Below are positions 1 through 7,532 of a DNA stretch of 16,433 nucleotides, piece after piece. This DNA is from Bacteroidales bacterium (GTDB taxonomy: Bacteria > Bacteroidota > Bacteroidia > Bacteroidales > Muribaculaceae), in contig SFEA01000045.1 of NCBI GenBank assembly GCA_004557385.1, positions 1 to 16,433 of the forward strand, written 5' to 3'. Made by a program: the position numbers and the translations under genes. The first letter of the stretch is position 1; the number at the start of each line of letters is the position of its first letter. The notes below the pieces were generated by a model, which saw only the letters and a list, made by a program, of their open reading frames with translations, had not been told where the DNA came from and did not search any database.

Positions 1-127
1 AATTTCTCTTGACGAGGACAATGTTCTCAGGTCTTCACCTTTCCTTGTCTCTCACTGTTGTCAATGTTTCCTATCGCAATTATTTCAATGATCTTGGTTT
101 TTGTTGTGCTCATTGGTTTCCCAAAAG
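1..127 (-). other. Probable untranslated leader of a gene beyond the left edge (rRNA operon candidate)
   Basis: Bases 127 to 1, read on the minus strand, follow the promoter and hold no convincing coding sequence. A 28-codon ORF is present in the leader but ends in TGA well before the edge. The AU-rich leader holds scattered partial repeats of the TTGAC/ACAAG type. Long untranslated leaders behind a perfect promoter are typical of rRNA operons, and contigs often break at rRNA operons, so a 16S gene just beyond base 1 is my guess. This is inference: no rRNA sequence is visible. Bases 166-323 are AT-rich with no gene. Confidence 0.35.
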
Positions 128-133
128 CGAGTG

Positions 134-165
134 CAAAGTTACTGCTTTATTTCGAACCTGCAAAA
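134..165 (-). promoter_or_regulatory. Bacteroidetes-type promoter firing leftward out of the window
   Basis: On the minus strand TTTTG (161-165) is followed after 19 bases by TAACTTTG (134-141). This is an exact match to the Bacteroidetes -33/-7 consensus (TTTG / TAnnTTTG). A start near base 127 is expected, and the transcript would leave the window at base 1. The -33/-7 spacing equals that of the pyrH promoter in this window. The gene it serves is outside the window. Confidence 0.65.
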
Positions 166-254
166 CTTTTACAAGAAATTTTCTGTCGATTTTTTGCCTA
201 TTTTACTCAACTTGCTGATTTACAACAAATAAAGCATTTGTTAAAAGATGTGAA

Positions 255-276
255 TTTTATGTTGTACAGCATAAAA
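255..276 (-). terminator. Near-perfect palindrome downstream of the AlaX gene, possible terminator
   Basis: TTTTATGTTG (255-264) and CAGCATAAAA (267-276) form a 10-pair stem with one G-T wobble. It lies about 48 bases beyond the AlaX stop codon. On the plus strand it is followed by a T-run (281-286). On the minus strand, the direction of AlaX transcription, the T-tract is weak. It may work as a bidirectional or mRNA 3'-end stabilising hairpin. The stem is almost all A-T, so its stability is modest. Confidence 0.3.
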
Positions 277-323
277 ACGATTTTTTCAGAAAATTTCGCC
301 CTAATACCGATGTTACAATCATT

Positions 324-794
324 TCAGAAATTTTCGCCATCGAGGCGGAACACCAGCCGCAAGGTGTTATCCTGGAAGCGGGTGCTTGAGATGCGGAAGT
401 GTCCGATTTGGGCAGTGTGGTCGACGTGCTTTCCGGCGCAGAGACATTCGTCGTAGTTGCCAACGTGCACAATTCGCACCGTTGACGAAGCGCCTTCGGG
501 CAACCGCTCGAGGTCGAAACGCTCAGCCACGTCGTTTTGGTTGGCAAACTCCATAGTCACCGGCATGTCGGCAGCAATCACCTGATTGACGCGCGCTTCC
601 ACCTCAGCCACTTCGTCGGGCGAGAGCGCCCGCGGGAAATCGTAGTCGAGTTTCGATTTTTTGCGTTCGACGTGCGCCGTCTTGGCGCGACGGCAGCCAA
701 ACATTTTCACCATAGTGCCATTGAGGATATGCTCGGCAGTGTGAGCCGGCGGATATTCGTCCTTGTTGTGAGCATTCAAAATCGGTTCGTCCAT
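324..794 (-). CDS. AlaX-type alanyl-tRNA editing domain protein
   Basis: This is a free-standing editing domain of the alanyl-tRNA synthetase family (second additional domain, tRNA_SAD). Such proteins deacylate mischarged Ser- or Gly-tRNA(Ala) in trans in the cytoplasm. The 156-residue product shows both zinc/catalytic signatures: HTAEH (H18, H22) near the N-terminus and C-A-G-K-H (C119, H123) near the C-terminus. These correspond to the HxxxH and CxxxH ligands of AlaRS editing domains. The length fits a short AlaX without the N-terminal glycine-rich extension. It is the last gene of the leftward operon, 29 bases after the six-TM protein. The start is an ATG at 794. The exact mischarged substrate cannot be read from the sequence; a ThrRS-like editing role is a less likely alternative. 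Confidence 0.82.
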   Translation of the reverse strand: MDEPILNAHNKDEYPPAHTAEHILNGTMVKMFGCRRAKTAHVERKKSKLDYDFPRALSPDEVAEVEARVNQVIAADMPVTMEFANQNDVAERFDLERLPEGASSTVRIVHVGNYDECLCAGKHVDHTAQIGHFRISSTRFQDNTLRLVFRLDGENF

Positions 795-823
795 TATCGA
801 TGTATTACTTATTGAATGAACAA

Positions 824-1468
824 TTATTTCTTATCGTTGAGCCAAGGCACGGCTTCGCCCTTCACAAGCCACGAGATGCCAAACAAATGAAGCAGGACAA
901 TCTCGACAAGCATTGTGGTGTAGCCCGGCGTAGGCAGCAGCACAGCGATGGCAAATGCCAGTTCGAACGCCAGCATACCCCAGCCGCAGATGCGATACAC
1001 CTTGTTGCGCAAGAGTTTGCGGTCGGTTGGTTCGCCGCCCGATTTGGTGAACAGGCAAATGCTGTTATAGGCAAGCAAGATGAAGAAAGTGGCGGCACAG
1101 AAAGTGTGAAGAATATTGGATATGTGCATAGGCACCTGAAAGAAACCCACAGGAGTGTTGGCATCGAGCCAGCACACCTGGCACGGGAAAAGCACAATGC
1201 CAAGCCCGAAGATGCCGCTTAGCGATGTCACCACGTTGTCGAGGGTGTTATAGCCCACATAAGTGATGAGCACGATGCTTGCCGGCACGAGTACGCCCAC
1301 CAACGCTGGCGACTGATAGTAGGTGGCAGAGATGCTCCACCACCATTCGCTGCTTGGATGCTCGGCAATTCCTGCCGAAAACAACGCAAGCCACGGCAGC
1401 ACCACACCAAGAATGCCACAAAGATTACGCACACGAAGGTACAACACCGATTCTTTTGTTTTACTCAT
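824..1468 (-). CDS. Six-TM membrane protein of unknown function
   Basis: I recognise no enzymatic motif in this 214-residue protein. It is strongly hydrophobic, with about six predicted membrane segments near residues 15-35, 55-73, 79-96, 115-138, 159-179 and 184-202. A short polar stretch after TM1 carries WWW followed by SISATYY (residues 45-51). A Ser-Ile-Ser-x-Tyr-Tyr motif at this place recurs, from memory, in a widespread family of uncharacterised six-TM bacterial proteins. Charged residues cluster in the loop between TM4 and TM5 (about 142-158), suggesting a cytoplasmic loop by the positive-inside rule. It lies between the SGNH hydrolase and the AlaX protein in the same orientation and is probably co-transcribed. 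The context does not suggest a function. Confidence 0.75.
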   Translation of the reverse strand: MSKTKESVLYLRVRNLCGILGVVLPWLALFSAGIAEHPSSEWWWSISATYYQSPALVGVLVPASIVLITYVGYNTLDNVVTSLSGIFGLGIVLFPCQVCWLDANTPVGFFQVPMHISNILHTFCAATFFILLAYNSICLFTKSGGEPTDRKLLRNKVYRICGWGMLAFELAFAIAVLLPTPGYTTMLVEIVLLHLFGISWLVKGEAVPWLNDKK

Positions 1469-1534
1469 GTTTGAATTGGATTATTAAGTTAGAAGAGACT
1501 CATTGTAATTTCACATATTCAGCAGGCAAGAGCG

Positions 1535-2230
1535 TCACTTTGCCCAGCGGGTAAGCGCCTCGAGCACCACCCTCTCCATGATGGCATATCCAGCAGGCGT
1601 TGGGTGGCAACCGTCGTCCGACAGAGAGGCATCAAGCCCGCCCTCGTGGTTAGCCATGGCAGAATAGTAGTCGACGTAAATGACATCGTCCGAAGCGAGA
1701 GTTGCCACATATTGCCCAATCATGCCGTTTAGCTGCTTCACCTGCAATGCCGGCTCAATTTCGTCACGCCAAGCAATGCGGCTGCAAGGCACCACCGAAC
1801 ACAACGCCACCTTTATGCCGTGGGCACGAGCCAATTCGGTCATGCTCTGCAAGTTTCCAAGCACGTTGGCAAGCGTAATTTTGCCATTGTTTTGGGCAAT
1901 GTCGTTGATGCCAGCAAGAATCACCACCACACGCGGATGCAAACCGATTACATCTTGGCGGAATCGAACAAGCATCTCGCAGGTGGTTTGTCCCGAGATG
2001 CCACGACCCACATACCCTTTGTTGTCAGCCCAGAATTTGGGCGATTTTCCCGGCCAATGGTCGGTGATGCTATTGCCAAAAAACACCACCTCGGGATTGC
2101 ACTTTAGCGCAGCATTAGCCTCGGCATATCGCCCGAACTTTGCCCAGTCGCGGTTGTCGGCGGCACGCATCGTGTTGCCCAACAGCATCGACAACACACC
2201 CACCGCCAAGCAAGCAAATGCTTTTTTCAT
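1535..2230 (-). CDS. Secreted SGNH/GDSL-family hydrolase (lipase/acetylesterase type)
   Basis: This is a serine hydrolase of the SGNH fold, acting on esters such as acyl groups or acetylated sugars, and probably periplasmic. An N-terminal signal peptide is evident (MKK, hydrophobic core, cleavage near residues 23-24). All SGNH blocks are visible in the 231-residue product. Block I is FGNSIT with nucleophile S54, block II is GRGISG (G80), block III is AGIND (N109) and block V is D206-G-C-H209 followed by PTPAGY. Spacing and length are normal for the family, and the closest resemblance is to sugar-acetyl esterase-like members common in gut Bacteroidetes. It is 46 bases downstream of ispG in the same orientation with no promoter seen between them, so it is likely in the same operon. 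The substrate cannot be deduced. Confidence 0.88.
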   Translation of the reverse strand: MKKAFACLAVGVLSMLLGNTMRAADNRDWAKFGRYAEANAALKCNPEVVFFGNSITDHWPGKSPKFWADNKGYVGRGISGQTTCEMLVRFRQDVIGLHPRVVVILAGINDIAQNNGKITLANVLGNLQSMTELARAHGIKVALCSVVPCSRIAWRDEIEPALQVKQLNGMIGQYVATLASDDVIYVDYYSAMANHEGGLDASLSDDGCHPTPAGYAIMERVVLEALTRWAK

Positions 2231-2276
2231 AATTGAATATATGTAAGTTTTAAGGTTTTAACAGATTCGGTTTATC

Positions 2277-4100
2277 TCACTCAGGATCCACCCAGTCGCC
2301 GTTTTGCTTTATTAGCTCAATCAGCCGCGGTATGGCATCGTCCTGCGGAATATTCTTTTCGATGCACTCCTTGCCTTTGTAGAGGCTTATTTTTCCCACA
2401 GCGGCACCCACATAGCCATAATCGGCATCAGCCATCTCGCCCGGACCGTTGACAATGCATCCCATGATGCCTATTTTTAGGTGCGAGAGATGCGACGTGG
2501 CAGCCTTGACCTGTGCCACAGTGCGCTGCAAGTCGAAGAGCGTGCGGCCGCAACTCGGGCAAGAAATGAACTCGGTTTTGCTCATGCGCAAGCGTGCAGC
2601 CTGCAAGATGCCGTATTCGAGGCTCACCACATCGTCGGGCGAAGCATAGTTCGGAGCCTCAACCCACACGCCGTCGCGGAAGCCGTTGAGCAGCAACGTG
2701 CCCATATCGGCACCAGCCTTCACCTGCAACCACTCCTTGTCGGCATCGGCATAGGAGCACAGCGGCACCACCGGGCAATCGATTCCTGCCGCCATCAAGC
2801 CATGCAACAACGCCTGCAAACTGCCCGGCACGTTTACATTGGCAGGGGTGACAACAAGCACCACACGGGCAGCTGAGCGCAGCGGCTCAAGCGCAGCTAT
2901 TGGCGTGTCGGCAGGCACCTTCAGCCACACCATCGGGGCATGGCAATGCATAGCATCGGCAATGGCATCGGCATCAAAGAGCGGGAACGTGTTTTCGGCG
3001 CCGCAATAATTAGCGGCAGGCACAATGCAGCGACAAGCGGCATCGGCATTGCCATCGGCAACAAAGTAGAAATCAGGCTTCTGTTTGCCGGCAACCTGCG
3101 CCGGGGCATACGAAGCCACCGTTACGGGCTGACGCCTTGCGCCCACCACATCAGCCACCGCCACCGACGGGCGTCGTTCAGGCTGAATGTGATTGTAGCC
3201 CTCGTATTCCTGACCCGCAATTGGGGCATGGTCCTCACGCGAGCAAATGTATTCAACCAACTTCTGCGCCACAGGCACCTCGAGTTCGGGGTCTTCGCTA
3301 AGCGACACGCGAATGGTGTCGCCCACGCCCTCGGCAAGCAGCGTGCCTATGCCCACAGCACTTTTTATGCGGCCGTCCTCACCGTCGCCAGCCTCGGTGA
3401 CGCCCAAGTGCAACGGAAAGTGCATATCCTCGGCATCCATAGCCACCACCAGACGGCGCACAGTTTCCACCATCACAACCGTGTTCGACGCCTTAATAGA
3501 AATCACCACATCGGTGAACTTTTCAGCCACAAACACGCGCAGAAACTCCATCACGCTCTCCACCATTCCGGCAGGCGTGTCGCCGTAACGGCTCATGATG
3601 CGGTCGCTGAGCGAACCGTGATTCACGCCAAGGCGCACCGCCGTGCCATGTTCGCGGCACAAAGCGATGAACGGCACCAGAGCGTCGCGAATCTTAGCCA
3701 ACTCGGCAGCATATTCTTCGTCGGTGAACGTGAGTTTCTTGAACGTGCGTGCCACATCGACAAAATTGCCCGGATTGATGCGCACCTTATCGGCAGTGAC
3801 AGCCGCGGCAAAAGCAGCGCGCGGATTGAAATGAATGTCAGCCACCAACGGCAATTCGTAGCCCTCGGCGATGAGCCGGCTGCGAATCACGCCAATGTTC
3901 TCAGCCTCGCGCACACCCTGAGCAGTGAGGCGCACAAGGTCGGCACCGGCATCGGCAATGCGGCGGCATTGAGCCACGCTGCCCTCGGTGTCCATAGTGC
4001 TGGTGGAGGTCATCGACTGCACACGCACAGGATAGTCGGAGCCCATCATCAAATTCTTGATGCGCACCGCAGTGGTTTTGCGACGTTTATAATTAATCAT
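2277..4100 (-). CDS. ispG: 4-hydroxy-3-methylbut-2-enyl diphosphate synthase (IspG/GcpE), long form
   Basis: IspG is the [4Fe-4S] enzyme of the non-mevalonate (MEP) isoprenoid pathway, converting ME-cPP to HMBPP in the cytoplasm. The N-terminal TIM-barrel half is clear: VRVQSMTSTST near the start, then LVRLTAQG, then a DIHFNPRAA-type segment and DKVRINPGN. The C-terminal iron-sulfur domain carries C514-P-S-C517, GIMGC548 and NGPGE with E555, which are the three Cys ligands plus Glu of the cluster. At 607 residues it is far longer than the ~370-residue E. coli enzyme. The extra central domain (roughly residues 290-480) is the long-form insertion known from Bacteroidetes, Chlamydiae and plants. 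It lies downstream of purE, an order also found in Bacteroides as I recall it. The ATG at 4100 gives the normal N-terminus. Confidence 0.96.
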   Translation of the reverse strand: MINYKRRKTTAVRIKNLMMGSDYPVRVQSMTSTSTMDTEGSVAQCRRIADAGADLVRLTAQGVREAENIGVIRSRLIAEGYELPLVADIHFNPRAAFAAAVTADKVRINPGNFVDVARTFKKLTFTDEEYAAELAKIRDALVPFIALCREHGTAVRLGVNHGSLSDRIMSRYGDTPAGMVESVMEFLRVFVAEKFTDVVISIKASNTVVMVETVRRLVVAMDAEDMHFPLHLGVTEAGDGEDGRIKSAVGIGTLLAEGVGDTIRVSLSEDPELEVPVAQKLVEYICSREDHAPIAGQEYEGYNHIQPERRPSVAVADVVGARRQPVTVASYAPAQVAGKQKPDFYFVADGNADAACRCIVPAANYCGAENTFPLFDADAIADAMHCHAPMVWLKVPADTPIAALEPLRSAARVVLVVTPANVNVPGSLQALLHGLMAAGIDCPVVPLCSYADADKEWLQVKAGADMGTLLLNGFRDGVWVEAPNYASPDDVVSLEYGILQAARLRMSKTEFISCPSCGRTLFDLQRTVAQVKAATSHLSHLKIGIMGCIVNGPGEMADADYGYVGAAVGKISLYKGKECIEKNIPQDDAIPRLIELIKQNGDWVDPE

Positions 4101-4214
4101 AGTTCACCTTGTTATCGATTATTATCAATTATTTTAAAAAACACATCAAAGCGGCGATGCACTCAAACGAAGGTTCACCGCCACTACAAACAACGTCTGC
4201 CCCGGCAAAGGCAA

Positions 4215-4721
4215 TCAATTAGTCTTGAACTTATACTCCAGCTTTGCAAGGTCCTCATTGGCCTTGACAATCTTGCCTGCAAGGTCAGCCTTGTAAGCCT
4301 CCACCTTGGCAGCCACAGCCTCGTCAGCCAAAGCCAACATTTGAGTGGCAAGAATGGCAGCGTTGAGCGCAGCATTGATGCCCACAGTGGCAACAGGAAT
4401 ACCCGGAGGCATCTGCACGATAGCCAGCAACGCATCCATGCCCTCGATGGTCGACTTGATGGGCACGCCAATCACAGGCAGCGGAGTCATAGCAGCAATC
4501 ACGCCAGGCAAATGAGCAGCCATGCCGGCTGCAGCAATAATCACCTTCACGCCGCGAGCCTTGGCACCGCGGGCAAATTCTTCGACTTGAGCAGGCGTGC
4601 GATGAGCACTCAGCGCAAGCACTTCAAATGGAATCTCCATGTCGTTGAGCAGATTCAGCGCCTTCTCCATAATCGGCAGGTCGCTCGTGCTGCCCATGAT
4701 TACACTAACCAATGGTTTCAT
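4215..4721 (-). CDS. purE: N5-carboxyaminoimidazole ribonucleotide mutase (PurE, class I)
   Basis: PurE converts N5-CAIR to CAIR in de novo purine synthesis. The 168-residue product has the family's motifs: IMGSTSDLPIM near residues 8-18 (phosphate binding), LSAHRTP (H40), the glycine-alanine loop AAGMAAHLPG (about 64-73) and VIGVPIKS. Later comes MPPGIPVATVGINAALNAA. Length is normal for the stand-alone class I enzyme. It is the second gene of the leftward operon, 95 bases after the PAP2-like gene and 114 bases before ispG. The C-terminus (about residues 130-168) is lysine/alanine-rich and helical, as usual. Start at ATG 4721. Confidence 0.96.
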   Translation of the reverse strand: MKPLVSVIMGSTSDLPIMEKALNLLNDMEIPFEVLALSAHRTPAQVEEFARGAKARGVKVIIAAAGMAAHLPGVIAAMTPLPVIGVPIKSTIEGMDALLAIVQMPPGIPVATVGINAALNAAILATQMLALADEAVAAKVEAYKADLAGKIVKANEDLAKLEYKFKTN

Positions 4722-4816
4722 AATTTCTTAGTCAAAAAAAATATTGTTATTACGATTGATTTCCTTTTACAGCGAAAAGCCTTCCGGCGCCGCATTAAGC
4801 CCCGCCGAGAGGCACA

Positions 4817-5437
4817 TCAGCCCAGCAAGCGAATAGCCCAATAGACCCACAAGAATCCGTTAGCCGAGCCGGCAAGCGTCTGAAGCAAAGTGTGACGGTC
4901 GAGCAAAATGCGCGAGGTGCACACACAGCCGCAAAGCATAACTGTCACGCAAATGGTGCCAAACAACCCAAACGCCTCGAGCCCAAAGTCGTGAACGCCC
5001 ATCAGCAACGCCAAAATGCCGGCAATGCCTGCTGCATGAGCACTAATCTTCCACCAAATGGTGACGACTCCCGACACAGCCACTGCAGCCACGCCGCCCC
5101 ACATGAACGCCACCAGCCACGACGGACTGTGAACATGGCGCAAATAGAATGCTGCACCAATGTAGCACAGCACCGAAAACACATAGGGCAACCAGCGCTC
5201 ACGCCTGTTCACCAAGCGTTTGTCGGCGATAATCTTGGCATTATGCAACACCGCAATAAACACCATAGGCAAAATGCAGGTGATGCCGAACACCACCAGA
5301 ATCACCATCAAACGCGTACCCAACGGAATGTAGCACAACACCGACACCCACAACGCCAAAAACACGCCATAAGTGGGCATCAACAACGGACTCAACACCG
5401 TGGAGAAAAACCTTGCTAAAGCGCCGAATATCTTCAT
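4817..5437 (-). CDS. PAP2-like integral membrane protein with degenerate phosphatase motifs
   Basis: This multi-pass protein has about six membrane segments and resembles the type 2 phosphatidic-acid phosphatase (PAP2) superfamily. That family dephosphorylates lipid phosphates such as undecaprenyl or phosphatidylglycerol phosphates. Three regions line up with the PAP2 signature. One is a K-R...RR-ER-W-LP loop where KX6RP is expected. The second is K-I-S-A-H-A-A-G where PSGH is expected. The third is S-R-X5-H-X3-Q where SRX5HX3D is expected. The final Asp is replaced by Gln and the PSGH core by ISAH, so catalysis is uncertain. I chose ATG 5437 over an upstream TTG (5458) because it gives a compact charged N-terminus before TM1. 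It heads the leftward operon, about 80 bases after the predicted transcription start. Confidence 0.7.
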   Translation of the reverse strand: MKIFGALARFFSTVLSPLLMPTYGVFLALWVSVLCYIPLGTRLMVILVVFGITCILPMVFIAVLHNAKIIADKRLVNRRERWLPYVFSVLCYIGAAFYLRHVHSPSWLVAFMWGGVAAVAVSGVVTIWWKISAHAAGIAGILALLMGVHDFGLEAFGLFGTICVTVMLCGCVCTSRILLDRHTLLQTLAGSANGFLWVYWAIRLLG

Positions 5438-5524
5438 AAGAATCACAATGATTATCAATTAAACTACCTGCCGCATTAATCTTGCCACGACACAAGGCGC
5501 CAAGAATCTCGGCCATATCAGCAA

Positions 5525-5558
5525 CAAAGTTACTTCTCTTTGGCGAATAATTCAAAAA
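5525..5558 (-). promoter_or_regulatory. Promoter of the PAP2-purE-ispG operon
   Basis: On the minus strand TTTTTG (5553-5558) and TAACTTTG (5525-5532) are separated by 20 bases, matching the Bacteroidetes housekeeping consensus. A start near 5518 gives a leader of about 80 bases before the PAP2-like ATG. No equally good promoter is found in any of the downstream gaps, so the six leftward genes probably share this transcript. Confidence 0.65.
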
Positions 5559-5698
5559 TTATCGCCGCAAATTCGCAACCATGCGGCGCAACGCCACGCG
5601 AAACGCCCTCGACGTCGCCTTGTGGACATAAACACCATGGAAACAAGCATTTTTGGCATCGGCGCACCAAACACACATCAAAATTGTGGCACGAAAAT
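5559..5698. other. Divergent intergenic core between the two operons
   Basis: The gap between the leftward and rightward operons (5438-5750, 313 bases) contains the two divergent promoters and leaders. The central 140 bases show no gene, no strong hairpin and no clear operator. It is GC-rich at the left and AT-rich near pyrH. Confidence 0.5.
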
Positions 5699-5729
5699 TT
5701 TGGTGAACAAGTGTTTTAGATTATTTTTG
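5699..5729 (+). promoter_or_regulatory. Promoter of pyrH-frr
   Basis: TTTG (5699-5702), a 19-base spacer and TATTTTTG (5722-5729) match the Bacteroidetes -33/-7 consensus. The predicted start is close to 5736, leaving a very short leader before the ATG at 5751. Confidence 0.65.
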
Positions 5730-5750
5730 TGAAAAAATAACATCGTTACT

Positions 5751-6470
5751 ATGAGAGAGCAATATAAACGAATACTACTGAAACTCAGCGGAGAGTCGCT
5801 GATGGGCGAACAAGGCTACGGCATCGACGCCAAACGCGTGGCTGACTATGCCGAGCAAATCAAACAAGTGGTTGAAAGTGGCGTGCAAGTGGCAATAGTG
5901 ATTGGCGGCGGAAACATCTTCCGCGGCTTGAGCGGTGCCGCCAAGGGCGTCGACCGCGTGAAAGGCGACCAAATGGGCATGCTTGCCACCGTAATCAATT
6001 CGCTGGCGCTCAGCAGCAGCCTCGAGACTCACGGACAACCGGCACAGGTGTTCACTGCCATCAACATGTTCCCCATTGGCGAACACTACAGCAAGTGGAA
6101 AGCCATCGAAGCCATGAACGCCGGCAAAGTGGCAATTCTGGCTGGCGGCACCGGCAACCCGTTCTTCACCACCGACACAGGCTCAGCACTGCGCGGAATT
6201 GAAGTGGAAGCCGATGTGATGCTCAAAGGCACCCGCGTTGACGGCATCTACACCGCCGACCCCGAGAAAGACCCAACCGCCACCAAGTTCAGCGAAATCA
6301 CCTACGACGAAATCTACAACCGCGGCTTGAAAGTGATGGACCTCACCGCCACCACTCTGTGCAAACTCAACAACCTGCCCATCATCGTGTTCGACATGGA
6401 CACCAAGGGCAACCTCATGAAGGTGATGAACGGCGAACCAATCGGCACCCTGGTGTACGAAGCAAAATAA
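5751..6470 (+). CDS. pyrH: UMP kinase
   Basis: PyrH phosphorylates UMP to UDP with ATP in pyrimidine nucleotide synthesis; the bacterial enzyme is a hexamer of the amino-acid kinase fold, usually regulated by GTP and UTP. The 239-residue product has the N-terminal KLSGESLMG nucleotide-binding segment (K11 onward), GGGNIFRG (about 52-59) and GTGNPFFTTDTGSALR in the middle. It also has VDGIYTADPEKDP for UMP and adenine binding, and VFDMDTKGN near the C-terminus. Length is normal. It precedes frr by 49 bases, a widely conserved order. The start ATG is 15-20 bases from the predicted transcription start. Confidence 0.97.
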   Translation: MREQYKRILLKLSGESLMGEQGYGIDAKRVADYAEQIKQVVESGVQVAIVIGGGNIFRGLSGAAKGVDRVKGDQMGMLATVINSLALSSSLETHGQPAQVFTAINMFPIGEHYSKWKAIEAMNAGKVAILAGGTGNPFFTTDTGSALRGIEVEADVMLKGTRVDGIYTADPEKDPTATKFSEITYDEIYNRGLKVMDLTATTLCKLNNLPIIVFDMDTKGNLMKVMNGEPIGTLVYEAK

Positions 6471-6519
6471 CAGCCACCACCCCGCATAAACACAAACAAC
6501 AAATAACAGATAACCCCTT

Positions 6520-7083
6520 ATGAACGACCCTAAACACTATCTCAACGAAGCCGAGGAAAGTATGCAACTGGCAGTCGACTTCCTCGACGAAGCGCTTGCA
6601 CACATCCGTGCCGGCAAAGCCAACCCAAAGATTCTCGACGGCGTGCGCGTAGACTACTACGGAACACTTTGCCCAATCAGCAATGTGGCTAACGTGTCGG
6701 TGCCCGATGCCCGCACCATCACCATCACCCCGTGGGAAAAATCGATGTTCAAGGTGATTGAAAAAGCACTCATCGACTCGCCAATTGGCATCACCCCCGA
6801 AAACAACGGCGAGGTGATTCGCCTCGGCATACCACCTCTCACTGAGGAACGCCGCAAACAACTGGTGAAACAATCGAAAGGCGAAGCCGAAAACGCTAAG
6901 ATGAGCGTGCGCAATGCCCGCCGCGAAGCCATCGAAGGCCTCAAGAAAGCAGTGAAAAACGACGGCATGCCCGAAGATGTGGGTAAAGACGCCGAAGCCG
7001 AAGTGCAAAAGATTCACGACAAATACGTGAAACAAATCGAAGCACTTTTCGCTGCCAAAGAAAAAGAAATTCTCACAGTGTAA
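6520..7083 (+). CDS. frr: Ribosome recycling factor
   Basis: RRF splits post-termination 70S ribosomes together with EF-G. The 187-residue product has the family's layout. The N-terminal helix contains IRAGKANP-type residues, the domain with YYGTLCPISNVANVSVPDARTI follows, and PWEKSMFKVIEKAL comes next. GITPENNGEVIRL and PPLTEERRKQLVK are followed by the long C-terminal helix. Length and motif order are normal. It is the second gene of the pyrH operon, with no promoter-like signal in the 49-base gap. A hairpin with a short T-run lies about 55-120 bases downstream. Confidence 0.97.
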   Translation: MNDPKHYLNEAEESMQLAVDFLDEALAHIRAGKANPKILDGVRVDYYGTLCPISNVANVSVPDARTITITPWEKSMFKVIEKALIDSPIGITPENNGEVIRLGIPPLTEERRKQLVKQSKGEAENAKMSVRNARREAIEGLKKAVKNDGMPEDVGKDAEAEVQKIHDKYVKQIEALFAAKEKEILTV

Positions 7084-7138
7084 TAATTTTTCACACCTAC
7101 GCCCACGGCAGCACCGCAGCTGCCGCCTGAGGCAACAC

Positions 7139-7206
7139 ATGCTCCTGCACAGCACATTAGCAACCACCGCGTTGCCAATGCCGCCATGCAGGAGCATTGA
7201 TTTTTC
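7139..7206 (+). terminator. Nested hairpin with T-run after frr
   Basis: A perfect 11-base inverted repeat, ATGCTCCTGCA (7139-7149) and TGCAGGAGCAT (7187-7197), encloses a second imperfect stem (TTAGCAAC at 7157-7164 with GTTGCCAA at 7171-7178, 7 of 8 pairs). A T-run follows at 7201-7205. The arrangement fits a rho-independent terminator for pyrH-frr. The long loop is unusual, so a structured 3' end is an alternative. Confidence 0.5.
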
Positions 7207-7377
7207 AATAAACGCCTGAAAAACACAGCCTCGAGGCACCGCCACACCGCGCAGCTATGCCCCGAGACCGAGGTAACGGCATCCACTCACATCGCCCACC
7301 GATGCTCGCCGCCATCACAAAAACAAAATTAACTTATACAATAACTCGAATTGATTTCCCAATCAAAATTTCCACTG

Positions 7378-7408
7378 CAAAGTTACTGTCCAACCACCTG
7401 AAGCACAA
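7378..7408 (-). promoter_or_regulatory. Minus-strand promoter-like site, antisense to the frr 3' region
   Basis: On the minus strand TTG (7406-7408) is followed after 20 bases by TAACTTTG (7378-7385). The -7 box is perfect while the -33 box is only TTG. A transcript starting near 7371 would run leftward through the GC-rich spacer toward the frr hairpin with no ORF to express. It could make a small RNA or be a remnant. Confidence 0.35.
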
Positions 7409-7453
7409 TACCTCAAATTAGGTATTTTTCGCAAAAAATATTTGCATAAACGC

Positions 7454-7484
7454 TTGCATATTTAAAACTTAGTATATATCTTTG
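7454..7484 (+). promoter_or_regulatory. Promoter of the SPFH-RHH unit
   Basis: TTG (7454-7456), a 20-base spacer and TATCTTTG (7477-7484) match the Bacteroidetes consensus. A start near 7490 leaves a leader of about 40 AT-rich bases before the ATG at 7533. Confidence 0.6.
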
Positions 7485-7532
7485 CAATATCATTTTAATA
7501 TCATTAATCAATTAATATAATATTTAATCGAT

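Larger units (their letters stand above)
7084..7532. other. 449-base intergenic region: hairpin, antisense promoter-like site, SPFH promoter
   Basis: This stretch between frr and the SPFH gene has no convincing coding sequence. ORFs crossing it on the minus strand are the reverse of frr. It holds the nested hairpin at 7139-7206, a GC-rich stretch without obvious structure (about 7220-7315), a minus-strand promoter-like site at 7378-7408 and the SPFH promoter at 7454-7484. From 7320 on it is AT-rich, as expected of Bacteroidetes promoter DNA. Confidence 0.5.

Noticed and set aside
58..456. A hydrophobic 132-codon plus-strand frame at the left edge
   Set aside because: It runs antisense into the AlaX gene and crosses a strong minus-strand promoter; composition is AT-rich noncoding-like.
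2940..4844. A 634-codon open frame on the plus strand
   Set aside because: It is antisense to ispG and purE, is rich in His, Arg and Ser as expected from the reverse of GC-rich codons, and shows no domain. Both genes opposite are certain.
6415..7245. A 276-codon open frame on the minus strand over frr
   Set aside because: It is the reverse of frr, Phe- and His-rich, without motif; frr is certain.
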